This document shows positions 42,356 through 50,936 of a stretch of 64,000 bases of DNA, piece by piece (the stretch's first letter is position 1; the number at the start of each line of letters is the position of its first letter). The notes beneath the pieces are model-generated. The model searched no databases and was not told the DNA's origin. It saw only the letters and a list, made by a program, of their open reading frames with translations. The DNA comes from Sphingobium sufflavum (lineage in GTDB: Bacteria; Pseudomonadota; Alphaproteobacteria; Sphingomonadales; Sphingomonadaceae), in assembly GCF_021403115.1 (NCBI RefSeq), contig NZ_JAJSSH010000001.1, forward strand, positions 434,001 to 498,000, read 5' to 3'. The position numbers were made by a program, and so were the translations under genes.

Positions 42356-43230
42356 TGGTGCAGCCGCGCGAGACCAATGAGGCGATCATCATCGACGCGC
42401 TGGGCCGCCTGCCCGACGTGCAACTGGGTTCGGAGTCGGCGGGCTGGCACCTGTGCCGCTGGCGCCAGTTCGTCGGCAGCTACAGCCTGCCGCCGCTGCC
42501 CGATCCCGCCTTCACCGTGCATATCGCGGGCAAGCCGCTGGTCAAGACATGGGACCGGGATGGGTGGAGTGAGATCCACAGCGTCCCCGGCTGCGCGACC
42601 ATCGTTCCCGCAGGCCAGCCGACGGGATGGCTGGTCGATGGCGAACTGGACGTGGTGACGCTCAGCATGTCGTCCGAAATCCTGAACGCCGCGCCCGCCG
42701 CCGACCAGTTCCGGCGTATGCGCTTCGCCTTTTCCGATCCGCTGGGCGTGGCGCTGACCCGGCAGGTGCTGGCGGAACTCTATGCCCCCGCCTCGCCGGA
42801 ACGGGACATTTATGTGGGCGCGATGGTGAATGCGCTGAAGGCGCACATCCTGCGCGGTCCTAACCCCCCGGCGCAGGAGGAGATTCCGGTCACGGCCTTC
42901 TCCGCCTACCGCCTGCACCATATCATGGGCCGCATCCAGCAGCGCCCGCAGGACAATCACACGCTGGAGGAGATGGCGGCGCAGGCGGGGGTCACGCCCT
43001 CCCATTTCTGCCGCATCTTCCGCAAGGCGACGGGCGTGTCGCCGCATCAATATGTGATGAAGGCGCGGCTCGACCGGGCGCAGCACCTGCTGGTGCAGTC
43101 CGACATGGCGCTGGCCACCATCGCCGATTTCCTGGGCTTCACCAGCCAAAGCCATTTCACGCGCGCTTTCCGGCAATTTACCGGCGAGCCGCCCAGCGAT
43201 TTCCGCAAGCGGGGAAGGACCGTTCAATGA
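42355..43230 (+). CDS. AraC-family regulator within the catabolic operon
   Basis: 291-residue regulator. The N-terminal about 180 residues form a sensing domain (WRQFVGSYSLPPLPDPAFTV, TWDRDGWSE). The C-terminal 100 residues carry two helix-turn-helix units, EEMAAQAGVTPSHFCRIFRK and IADFLGFTSQSHFTRAFRQ. The ATG shares one base with the P450 stop (TGATG) and its own stop overlaps the aldehyde dehydrogenase ATG, so the regulator is made as part of the operon it probably controls. A close paralogue lies at 53204-54085. Confidence 0.9.
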   Translation: MVQPRETNEAIIIDALGRLPDVQLGSESAGWHLCRWRQFVGSYSLPPLPDPAFTVHIAGKPLVKTWDRDGWSEIHSVPGCATIVPAGQPTGWLVDGELDVVTLSMSSEILNAAPAADQFRRMRFAFSDPLGVALTRQVLAELYAPASPERDIYVGAMVNALKAHILRGPNPPAQEEIPVTAFSAYRLHHIMGRIQQRPQDNHTLEEMAAQAGVTPSHFCRIFRKATGVSPHQYVMKARLDRAQHLLVQSDMALATIADFLGFTSQSHFTRAFRQFTGEPPSDFRKRGRTVQ

Positions 43231-44705
43231 CGATGCAAGCGGGCTTTGCCGACCTTGTCCTGCCCGACCTTTCGCTGCGCGCGGGGGGCGACCTGTTGCG
43301 GGCCGACCGTCATCTGGCGGATGAAGACCCCTGCACGGGGGAGCGTTTCGCCGATATTCCGGTGGCGAGCGCGGCCGATGTCGACGCCATCGTCGGGGCG
43401 GCGAAGAAAGCGTTTCGCGACCCGGCCTGGCGCGACCTGCCCCCGCTGGCGCGTGAGCGGCTGCTCCACCGTCTGGCCGATGCGATGGAGGCGGAGCTGC
43501 CGCGCCTCGCCGCGCTGGAATCCCTCGACACCGGCAAGCCGATCGCGATCACGGAAACGGTCGATATTCCGGCCGCCATCGCCTGGCTGCGCAGCTATGC
43601 CGGATGGCCGGGCAAGCTGGCGGGGCGGGCGGGCACGCTGAGCGCCTCGCCGGGCCGCTATCATGTCTATACCCGCCGGGAACCGGTGGGCGTCGTCGCC
43701 GCGATCACGCCCTGGAATTTCCCCATCGTGCTGGCCATGTGGAAGATCGCGCCCGCGCTGGCCGCCGGGTGCACGGTCGTCCTGAAACCCGCGCCGGAAA
43801 CGCCGCTGACCGCGCTGCGGCTGGCGGAGATGGCGCGGGAGGTCGGCTTTCCCGCCGGCGTGCTGTCGGTCGTCACCGGCGACGGCGCGACCGGCGCGGC
43901 GCTGGCGCGGCATCCCGACGTGGCGAAGGTCGCCTTTACCGGATCGACGGCCACGGGCCAGTCCATCCTCGCCGCCTCCGTCCCCGACCTCAAGCGGGTG
44001 ACGCTGGAGCTGGGCGGTAAGTCGCCGTCGATCATCTGCGCCGATGCCGACCTGTCGCAGGCGATCCCGCAGGCGGCGATGGGCTGTTTCTTCAACAGCG
44101 GGCAGGTCTGCTATGCGGGCACGCGCCTCTATGTCCATCGCTCCGTCTATGAGCAGGTGCTGGAGGGGATAGCGGCCGTCGGCGCGGGGCAGGTGATGGG
44201 CGCGAGCAGCGACCGGGCCAGCCTGATGGGGCCGCTCATCAGCGCGCGCCAGCATGAGAAGGTGACAGGCTTCACCACCCGCGCACGGGCGGCGGGGATC
44301 GAGGCGGTCGGCCCTGTGGGCGGAGCGACCCCGCAACTGCCGGGCAGGGGTCATTATTTCGCCCCCACCCTGCTGCGCGACGTGCCGCCCGACGCGGAGA
44401 TCGCACGGGAGGAGGTGTTCGGTCCCGTCCTCGCCGCCACGCCGTTCGACGACATGGAGGAGGCGATCGCGCTGGCCAATGACAGCGCCTATGGCCTCGC
44501 CGCCCATGTGTGGACCCGCGACCTCGCTACCGCGCATCTTTCCGCAGAGCGGATCGAGGCGGGCACCGTCTTCGTCAACTGCATCATGCTGGCGGACCCC
44601 GCCTTCCCCTTTGGCGGCATGAAGATGTCGGGCATCGGCCGGGAGAACGGGCCGGAGGTGCTGGACGCCTATCTCGAACCCAAATCGGTGGTGATGGCGC
44701 TATGA
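43227..44705 (+). CDS. NAD(P)-dependent aldehyde dehydrogenase
   Basis: 492-residue ALDH superfamily enzyme oxidising an aldehyde to an acid. Catalytic residues: Asn165 in ITPWNFPIVL, Glu261 in LELGGKSP and Cys295 in NSGQVCYAGTR. The cofactor loop is AFTGSTATGQ. It probably oxidises the aldehyde made from the P450 product by the zinc alcohol dehydrogenase, giving the acid for CoA ligation. Start and stop overlap the neighbouring genes by 4 bases. Confidence 0.92.
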   Translation: MTMQAGFADLVLPDLSLRAGGDLLRADRHLADEDPCTGERFADIPVASAADVDAIVGAAKKAFRDPAWRDLPPLARERLLHRLADAMEAELPRLAALESLDTGKPIAITETVDIPAAIAWLRSYAGWPGKLAGRAGTLSASPGRYHVYTRREPVGVVAAITPWNFPIVLAMWKIAPALAAGCTVVLKPAPETPLTALRLAEMAREVGFPAGVLSVVTGDGATGAALARHPDVAKVAFTGSTATGQSILAASVPDLKRVTLELGGKSPSIICADADLSQAIPQAAMGCFFNSGQVCYAGTRLYVHRSVYEQVLEGIAAVGAGQVMGASSDRASLMGPLISARQHEKVTGFTTRARAAGIEAVGPVGGATPQLPGRGHYFAPTLLRDVPPDAEIAREEVFGPVLAATPFDDMEEAIALANDSAYGLAAHVWTRDLATAHLSAERIEAGTVFVNCIMLADPAFPFGGMKMSGIGRENGPEVLDAYLEPKSVVMAL

Positions 44706-45127
44706 GCGATACCGAAACCCATGACGGCGCCCAATCGGGCGGATGCCTGTGCGGGCAGGTGCGATACCGTTTTTCGGGCGCGCCGCTGCTGACGGCGGTC
44801 TGCCACTGCCGCCATTGCCAGAAACAGGGCGGCAGCGCCTTTTCCGTCGTCTGCGCCATTCCGGCCGCCGCCTATGAACAGAGCGGCGAGACCCGCATCT
44901 TTGCCGACCGGGGGGAGAGCGGCAAGGGCGTGGCCCGCCATTTCTGCCCCGATTGCGGTTCCCCCATCATCTCCGTGGCGGAGGCGCTGCCGGACATGGT
45001 GATCGTGAAGGCGGGGACGATGGATGATTTCGCTGCCGTGCGGCCCGATGCCGAAGCCTATTGCGACAGCGCGCTGTCCTGGCTGCCCGTCCTCGCCCCC
45101 ACGCGCTTTCCCCGATCCAACATCTGA
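44702..45127 (+). CDS. GFA-family zinc protein
   Basis: 141-residue protein of the glutathione-dependent formaldehyde-activating (GFA/CENP-V) family. Zinc-binding cysteines are seen in GGCLCGQVRY, VCHCRHCQKQGGS and HFCPDCGSPI. Family members bind zinc and often small thiols, but few have a proven reaction. Its place after the aldehyde dehydrogenase in the operon may mean handling of a released C1 or toxic aldehyde (inference). Confidence 0.85.
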   Translation: MSDTETHDGAQSGGCLCGQVRYRFSGAPLLTAVCHCRHCQKQGGSAFSVVCAIPAAAYEQSGETRIFADRGESGKGVARHFCPDCGSPIISVAEALPDMVIVKAGTMDDFAAVRPDAEAYCDSALSWLPVLAPTRFPRSNI

Positions 45128-45154
45128 CGCCCCTGTTTTTGTGAGAAGGCTCCC

Positions 45155-45952
45155 ATGACCAGCATCCATGACCTGAAAGACAAGGTGGCGATTGTCACCG
45201 GCGCGGCGTCCGGCATCGGCCGCGAGATCGCGACGCAGTTCCATGCGCTCGGCGCGACGCTGATCCTGACCGACATCAATGGCGACGGCGTGCAGGCGGT
45301 GGCCGATGGGCTGGGCGAGGGGATCATAGCCCTGCGCCACGATGTCGCCTCGGAGGCGGACTGGACCGCCGTGTTCGCGGCGGTGGAGGCGCGCCATGGC
45401 CGTCTCGACATCCTCGTCAACAATGCGGGCGTGATGATGGCCAGTCCCTTTGCGGAGGCGGGCATCGACATCCTGCGCCGCCAGCAGCGGATCAATGTGG
45501 AGAGCGTCTATCTGGGCATGCAGGGCGGGTTGCCGTTGCTGCGCGCGGGGCTGGCGCAGGGTGCGGCGACGACCGCTATCGTCAATGTCTCCTCCATCTA
45601 CGGCAAGGTCGGCGGGGCCGCCTTTGCCGCCTATAGCGCGACGAAGGGCGCGGTGCGGGCGCTGTCCAAGGCGGTGGCGACCGAACTGGCGAGCAGCGGC
45701 ATCCGCGTGAACTGCGTCATGCCGGGACCGGTCGCGACCAACCTCAGCGCCGACTGGGAACCGCCGCGCGACGCGGACGGCGCCATCATCCCGCCCGACG
45801 TCGCCCTGGCGGCGTGGGCAAAGCTCATTCCCATGGGACGGCTGGGCGAGGCGCGCGACATCGCGCCGCTCGTCGCCTTCCTCGCCAGCGACGCCGCCGC
45901 CTTCATCACCGGGTCGGAGTTCATCGCGGACGGCGGCTACACCGCGGCCTGA
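45155..45952 (+). CDS. SDR family oxidoreductase
   Basis: 265-residue classical short-chain dehydrogenase. The NAD site is TGAASGIGR (16-24), followed by NNAGVMMASP; the catalytic Tyr/Lys is in YSATKGAVRAL with Ser in NVSSIYG. The Asp in LTDING suggests NAD preference. It probably oxidises a secondary alcohol to a ketone in the pathway. It starts 27 bases after the GFA gene with GAGAAGG upstream. Confidence 0.88.
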   Translation: MTSIHDLKDKVAIVTGAASGIGREIATQFHALGATLILTDINGDGVQAVADGLGEGIIALRHDVASEADWTAVFAAVEARHGRLDILVNNAGVMMASPFAEAGIDILRRQQRINVESVYLGMQGGLPLLRAGLAQGAATTAIVNVSSIYGKVGGAAFAAYSATKGAVRALSKAVATELASSGIRVNCVMPGPVATNLSADWEPPRDADGAIIPPDVALAAWAKLIPMGRLGEARDIAPLVAFLASDAAAFITGSEFIADGGYTAA

Positions 45953-45975
45953 CACAGAAGGAAGGACGAAGGCTC

Positions 45976-47091
45976 ATGGACATCATCGCCGCCATTGCCG
46001 AGGCGCCCCATGCCGACTTCACCGTCGCCACGGTCCAGATCGGCGAACCGCGCGCCCATGAGGCGCTGGTCCGCATCATGGGCGTGGGGCTGTGCCACAC
46101 CGATCTGGTCGCGCGCGACCAGTTCATCCCCATCCCCCTGCCCGCCGTGCTGGGGCATGAGGGGGCGGGCATCGTGGAGGCGGTCGGGTCCGCCGTGACC
46201 AAGGTGAAGCCCGGCGACACGGTGGTCATCGGGTTCAGCAGTTGCGGCCATTGCCCGCGCTGCGCGGAGGATCTGCCCTCCTATTGCCAGCAATTCCCCG
46301 TGCTGAACTATGCGGGCGCCCGGTCCGACGGCAGCAGCGCGCTCAGCCGCGACGGCCGGGCGCTGTCGGCCAGCTTCTTCGGCCAGTCCTCCTTTGCCGC
46401 CTATGCCGTGGCGGAGGAGCGCAATCTGGTGAAGGTGGATGCGGAAGGGCTCCGGCTCGAACTGCTGGGACCGCTGGGATGCGGGCTTCAGACCGGGGCG
46501 GGGGCGGTCCTGCGCTCCATGGATTGCCCGGCGGGTTCCTCCATCGCGATCTTCGGCGGCGGGCCGGTGGGGCTGGCGGCGGTGATGGCGGCGGCGGTGC
46601 GGGACTGCGCCACGATCATCCTGGTCGAACCGGTGGCGGCGCGGCGCGCGATCGGGCTGGAACTGGGCGCGACCCATGTGATCGACCCGCTGGATGGCGG
46701 TGCGGGCGGCGACGTGGCGGCGGCGATCCGCGCGATCCGGCCCGCCGGTGTCGATTTTGCGCTGGAGACGAGCGGGCGGGAGCCGGTGGTGGAGGCGGCG
46801 CTGGCGTCGCTGGGCAGCCATGGCCTGCTGGGCCTCGTCGGGGTTCCGCCCAGGCCGGAGAGCAGCGTGGCGATCAACCTCGCCTCGCTCATCACCTTCG
46901 GCCACCGGATCATGGGCATCATCGAGGGCGACAGCGACCTCGATGGCTTCATCCCGGAACTGATCGCGCTGCACCGGGCGGGGCGTTTCCCCTTCGACCG
47001 GCTGGTGAAGACATACCCCCTTGCCGACATCAACGAAGCCGTCGCGGCGCAGCATCGCGGCGACTGCATCAAGGCCGTGCTGATCCCCTGA
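45976..47091 (+). CDS. Zinc-dependent alcohol dehydrogenase
   Basis: 371-residue MDR-superfamily enzyme. Catalytic zinc ligands are Cys40 in GLCHTD, His61-Glu62 in LGHEG and a later Cys in LGCGLQTG. The structural zinc set is Cys90, Cys93, Cys96 and Cys104. The Rossmann motif is FGGGPVGLA. It resembles aryl-alcohol, geraniol and class III-like dehydrogenases that oxidise primary allylic or benzylic alcohols. It fits oxidation of the P450 product to an aldehyde. Confidence 0.9.
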   Translation: MDIIAAIAEAPHADFTVATVQIGEPRAHEALVRIMGVGLCHTDLVARDQFIPIPLPAVLGHEGAGIVEAVGSAVTKVKPGDTVVIGFSSCGHCPRCAEDLPSYCQQFPVLNYAGARSDGSSALSRDGRALSASFFGQSSFAAYAVAEERNLVKVDAEGLRLELLGPLGCGLQTGAGAVLRSMDCPAGSSIAIFGGGPVGLAAVMAAAVRDCATIILVEPVAARRAIGLELGATHVIDPLDGGAGGDVAAAIRAIRPAGVDFALETSGREPVVEAALASLGSHGLLGLVGVPPRPESSVAINLASLITFGHRIMGIIEGDSDLDGFIPELIALHRAGRFPFDRLVKTYPLADINEAVAAQHRGDCIKAVLIP

Positions 47092-47124
47092 CGGGGACGG
47101 CGGCGGCATAGCGAAAGGACGAAG

Positions 47125-47889
47125 ATGGACATCGAAGGACTGGCGGCGATCGTCACGGGCGGCGCATCGGGGCTGGGCGGGGCGACGGCGGCGCGGCTGG
47201 CGAAGGCGGGGGCAAAGGTCACCATCCTCGACCTCAACCCCGATCTGGGGGGCGCCCATGCCAGCGCGATCGGCGGGCATTTCATCCGGCTGGACGTGAC
47301 GGACGAAGGAGCGGTGGAGGCCGCGCTGGACGAGGCCGAGGGCCTGCATGGGAAGGCCCGCATCCTTGTCAATTGCGCGGGCATCGGTGCGCCCGCACGC
47401 ATCATTGGCCGTGACGGCAAGGCGATGCCGCTTTCCGATTTCACGCGGGTCGTGACGGTCAATCTGGTCGGCAGTTTCAACATGCTGTCCAAGTTCGCGG
47501 CGCGGCTCCAGGGCGCTGGGCCGGTCGGGCCGGAGGAGCGCGGCGTCATCGTCAACACCGCCAGCGTGGCGGCCTATGACGGGCAGATCGGGCAGGTGTC
47601 CTATGCGGCGTCCAAGGGCGGCATCGTCGGCATGACCCTGCCCGTGGCGCGGGAGTTCGCGCGGCTGGGCGTCCGGGTGATGACCATCGCGCCGGGTATT
47701 TTCCGCACGCCGCAACTCGGCACGCTGCCGCAGGATGTGCTGGACTCGCTGGGCGCGCAGGTGCCCTTTCCGAACCGTCTGGGCGAGGGGGACGAGTTTG
47801 CCGCGCTGGTCGAACATATCGTCGCCAACCCGATGCTGAACGGCGAGGTCATCCGCCTCGACGGCGCGATCCGCATGGCGCCGAAATGA
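47125..47889 (+). CDS. SDR, probable 3-hydroxyacyl-CoA dehydrogenase type II
   Basis: 254-residue SDR similar to HSD17B10-type 3-hydroxyacyl-CoA dehydrogenases. TGGASGLGGATA is the cofactor loop, with VNCAGIGAPARIIGRDG, Ser in NTASVAAYDG, Tyr/Lys in YAASKGG and the long FRTPQLGTLPQDVLDSLGAQVPFP stretch characteristic of this group (quoted in part). It would do the third step of beta-oxidation. Its stop overlaps the acyl-CoA dehydrogenase start (ATGA). Confidence 0.85.
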   Translation: MDIEGLAAIVTGGASGLGGATAARLAKAGAKVTILDLNPDLGGAHASAIGGHFIRLDVTDEGAVEAALDEAEGLHGKARILVNCAGIGAPARIIGRDGKAMPLSDFTRVVTVNLVGSFNMLSKFAARLQGAGPVGPEERGVIVNTASVAAYDGQIGQVSYAASKGGIVGMTLPVAREFARLGVRVMTIAPGIFRTPQLGTLPQDVLDSLGAQVPFPNRLGEGDEFAALVEHIVANPMLNGEVIRLDGAIRMAPK

Positions 47890-49076
47890 GCGCGCCCCTG
47901 ACCGGCGGAGTCGATGGGGAGACGGTGCGGGACATCGCCGCGCGGGTGGAGCGGTTCGTGCGCGGGGTCGTGGCCCCCTATGAGCGCGATCCGCGTCGGG
48001 ACCATCATGACTGCCCGACCGACGCACTGGTGGCGGAACTGCGCGGGCTGGCGCGCGACGCCGGGGTGGTCAGCCCCCACATCCTGCCGGACGGGCGGCA
48101 CCTGTCGCAGCGGCAGACCGCGCTGGTGCTGCGCATGACGGGCCTGTCCCCGCTGGGACCGCTGGCCTGCAACACGGCCGCGCCCGATGAAGGCAATATG
48201 TATCTGCTCGGCAAGGTGGGCAGCGCCCAGATCAAGGACCGTTTCCTGAAGCCGCTGGTGGCGGGGGAGGCGCGCTCCGCCTTCTTCATGACCGAACCGG
48301 CGGAGGATGGTGGCGCGGGTTCCGATCCGTCGATGATGCAGACGACATGCCGCCCCGATGGCAATCACTGGGTGATCGACGGGCGCAAGGCGTTCATCAC
48401 GGGCGCACAGGGCGCGCAGGTCGGCATCGTGATGGCAAAGGCTGACGAAGGGGCCTGCATGTTCCTCGTCGACCTGCCCGATCCCGCGATCCGGGTCGTC
48501 CATGTGCCCAACACGCTCGACAGTTCGATGCCCGGCGGCCATGCGGTGGTGGACATCCGCAACCTGCGCGTGCCCGCCGACCAGATGCTGGGGCAGGCGG
48601 GCGAGGGGTTCCAATATGCGCAGGTGCGGCTGGCCCCCGCGCGCCTCTCCCACTGCATGCGCTGGCTGGGGGCGTGCATCCGCGCGAACGAGATCGCGAC
48701 CGACTATGCCAACCGGCGGCATGGCTTCGGCAAGGTGCTGATCGACCATGAGGGCGTCGGCTTCCTGCTGGCGGACAATCTCATCGACCTGAAACAGGCC
48801 GAACTGATGATCGACTGGTGCGCTGACGTGCTGGACACGGGCGCGCCGGGCGGTGCGGAAAGCTCCATGGCGAAGGTCGCGGTGTCGGAGGCGCTGATGC
48901 GCGTCGCGGATCGCTGCGTTCAGGTGATGGGCGGGTCCGGCCTGACCAGCGACAGCATCGTGGAACAGGTGTTCCGGGAAATCCGCGCCTTCCGCATCTA
49001 TGACGGCCCGACGGAGGTCCACAAATGGTCGCTCGCCAAGAAGATCAAGCGCGACTGGAAGGCGGCGCAGGCATGA
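47886..49076 (+). CDS. Acyl-CoA dehydrogenase, ACAD10/11-like, pair 1
   Basis: 396-residue FAD enzyme. Visible: the active-site strand FFMTEPAEDGGAGSDPSMM, WVIDGRKAFITGAQGA, the FAD/CoA helix GEGFQYAQVRLAPARLSHC and the C-terminal QVMGGSGLTSD and YDGPTEVHKWSLAKKIKR. Immediately downstream, with a 4-base overlap, is an APH-like kinase. The same association occurs in mammalian ACAD10/11 and bacterial LvaA/LvaC, where a 4-hydroxyacyl-CoA is phosphorylated and then dephosphorylated to an enoyl-CoA. Ordinary acyl-CoA oxidation is the alternative. Confidence 0.87.
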   Translation: MSAPLTGGVDGETVRDIAARVERFVRGVVAPYERDPRRDHHDCPTDALVAELRGLARDAGVVSPHILPDGRHLSQRQTALVLRMTGLSPLGPLACNTAAPDEGNMYLLGKVGSAQIKDRFLKPLVAGEARSAFFMTEPAEDGGAGSDPSMMQTTCRPDGNHWVIDGRKAFITGAQGAQVGIVMAKADEGACMFLVDLPDPAIRVVHVPNTLDSSMPGGHAVVDIRNLRVPADQMLGQAGEGFQYAQVRLAPARLSHCMRWLGACIRANEIATDYANRRHGFGKVLIDHEGVGFLLADNLIDLKQAELMIDWCADVLDTGAPGGAESSMAKVAVSEALMRVADRCVQVMGGSGLTSDSIVEQVFREIRAFRIYDGPTEVHKWSLAKKIKRDWKAAQA

Positions 49077-50155
49077 GCGCGCCCTCCAACGACGCCCTGA
49101 CGCAGGACGCCAACGCGGGCACGACCCCGGTGCGCGACGCCTATCGCTTCGACGAGGCGGCGCTGGCCCGCTGGATGGAAGGCCATGTGGACGGCTATGC
49201 CGGGCCGCTGACCGTTGAGCAGTTCAAGGGCGGCCAGTCCAACCCCACCTACAAGCTGATCACGCCGGCGCGCAGTTACGTCCTGCGCCGCAAGCCGCCG
49301 GGCGCGATCCTGAAAGGCGCGCATGCGGTGGAGCGGGAGGCGCGGGTGCTGGGCGCGCTGCATGGCACGGGCTTTCCGGTCGCGCGGGTCTTTGGCCTGT
49401 GCACCGACGATGCGGTGATCGGGAGCTGGTTCTATGTGATGGAGATGGTGGAGGGGCGCATCTTCTGGGACGCGACCTTCCCCGGTGTCGCGCGGGAGGA
49501 TCGCCCGGCCTATTTCGACGCGATGAACGCGGCCATCGCGCGCCTGCACAGCCTCGACTATCGCGCGCTGGGGCTGGAGGATTATGGCAAGCCGGGCAAT
49601 TATTTTGCGCGGCAGATCGGGCGCTGGGCGGAGCAATATCGCGGTGATGCCGACGCCGGGCACGATGCGGACATGGACGCGCTGGTCGAATGGCTGCCCG
49701 CGAACATCCCGGCGGGGGACGACACGGGCATCGTCCATGGCGATTTCCGCTGCGACAATATGATCTTTCATCCGACCGAGCCGCGCGTCATCGCCGTGCT
49801 CGACTGGGAGTTGTCCACGCTGGGCCATCCCCTCGCGGATTTCGCCTATCATGCGATGATGTACCAGATGCCGCCGGACATCGTGGCGGGGCTGGGCGGG
49901 GCGGATCTGGTGGCGCTCAACATCCCGGACGAGGCCAGCTATGTCGCCGCCTATTGCGCCCGCACGGGGCGCGACGAGATCGCCGACTGGGACTTTTACG
50001 TTGCGTTCAACTTCTTCCGCCTCGCCGCGATCTTCCACGGCATCAGGGGGCGGGTGATCCGGGGGACGGCGGCATCGGCCCATGCGCGGGAGCGGGCGGC
50101 GGCCTATCCCCGTGTCGTGGCCCTGGCGCGGGCAGCGATGGAGCGGTGCCGGTGA
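49073..50155 (+). CDS. APH-family phosphotransferase, pair 1
   Basis: 360-residue kinase-like protein of the aminoglycoside/choline phosphotransferase fold. The catalytic loop is VHGDFRCDN (His222, Asp224, Asn229) and the metal Asp is in LDWE (244-246). The ATP lysine region is SYVLRRKPPGAI after FKGGQSNPTY. In ACAD10/11-type systems this domain phosphorylates the hydroxyl of a hydroxyacyl-CoA. ATG 49073 overlaps the dehydrogenase stop, and the GTG of the next gene overlaps its own stop. Confidence 0.87.
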   Translation: MSAPSNDALTQDANAGTTPVRDAYRFDEAALARWMEGHVDGYAGPLTVEQFKGGQSNPTYKLITPARSYVLRRKPPGAILKGAHAVEREARVLGALHGTGFPVARVFGLCTDDAVIGSWFYVMEMVEGRIFWDATFPGVAREDRPAYFDAMNAAIARLHSLDYRALGLEDYGKPGNYFARQIGRWAEQYRGDADAGHDADMDALVEWLPANIPAGDDTGIVHGDFRCDNMIFHPTEPRVIAVLDWELSTLGHPLADFAYHAMMYQMPPDIVAGLGGADLVALNIPDEASYVAAYCARTGRDEIADWDFYVAFNFFRLAAIFHGIRGRVIRGTAASAHARERAAAYPRVVALARAAMERCR

Positions 50156-50934
50156 GCGGCGATCCCGTCCTCCTCGACATTGACGGCCCCATCGCGACGA
50201 TCACACTGAACCGCCCGGCGGTGGGCAATGTCGTCGACATGGCGATGGCGCGCGGGCTGCTGCGCGCCGCGATCGTCTGCGATCAGGATGCGTCCCTCCG
50301 CTGCGTGGTGCTGACCGGCGCTGGCAAGCTGTTCTGCGGCGGCGGCGACCTGTCCGTCTTTGCGGAGGCGGGGCAGGGCATCCCCGCCTACCTCAGCGAA
50401 CTGGCGGGTACATTGCACCTCGCCATCGCCCGCCTGATGCGGATGGCCAGGCCGCTGCTGGTGCTGGTCAATGGTCCGGCGGCGGGGGCGGGGCTGAGCC
50501 TCGCGCTGATCGGCGATGTCGTGCTGGCCGCCGACACCGCGCATTTCACCGCCGCCTATGGCAGTGTCGGCCTCTCGCCCGATGGGGGCATGAGCTGGCT
50601 GTTGCCCCGGCTGGTCGGGGTGCGGCGCGCGCAGGAGATCATCATCGCCAACCGGCGCATCGGCGCGCAGGAGGCGGCCGCCATCGGCCTCGTCACCCGT
50701 GTCGCCGCCGACCTGCCGGCCGAGGGTCTGGCCGAGGCGCGGGCGCTCGCCGCCGCGCCGACCGCTGCAGTGGCCGAGGCGCGCGCGCTCCTCCTCGCCA
50801 GTTCCCACACCCCGTTGGAGGCGCAACTCGAAGCGGAGGCGCGCGCCATCGCCGCGATGGGCGGCACACAGGATTGCCGGGAGGGCGTCACCGCCTTCGC
50901 CGGCCGACGCACACCCCGTTTTTCAGGAGCATGA
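50152..50934 (+). CDS. Enoyl-CoA hydratase/isomerase family protein 1
   Basis: 260-residue crotonase-fold enzyme. The oxyanion hole is formed by LFCGGGDLS and NGPAAGAGLSLALIGD. The position of the usual second catalytic Glu is YGSVGLSPDGGMSW, with Asp rather than Glu, as in many isomerase-type or dehydratase-type crotonases. It starts with GTG overlapping the kinase stop. It probably hydrates or isomerises an enoyl-CoA made by the kinase/dehydrogenase pair. Confidence 0.88.
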   Translation: MSGDPVLLDIDGPIATITLNRPAVGNVVDMAMARGLLRAAIVCDQDASLRCVVLTGAGKLFCGGGDLSVFAEAGQGIPAYLSELAGTLHLAIARLMRMARPLLVLVNGPAAGAGLSLALIGDVVLAADTAHFTAAYGSVGLSPDGGMSWLLPRLVGVRRAQEIIIANRRIGAQEAAAIGLVTRVAADLPAEGLAEARALAAAPTAAVAEARALLLASSHTPLEAQLEAEARAIAAMGGTQDCREGVTAFAGRRTPRFSGA

Positions 50935-50936
50935 CC

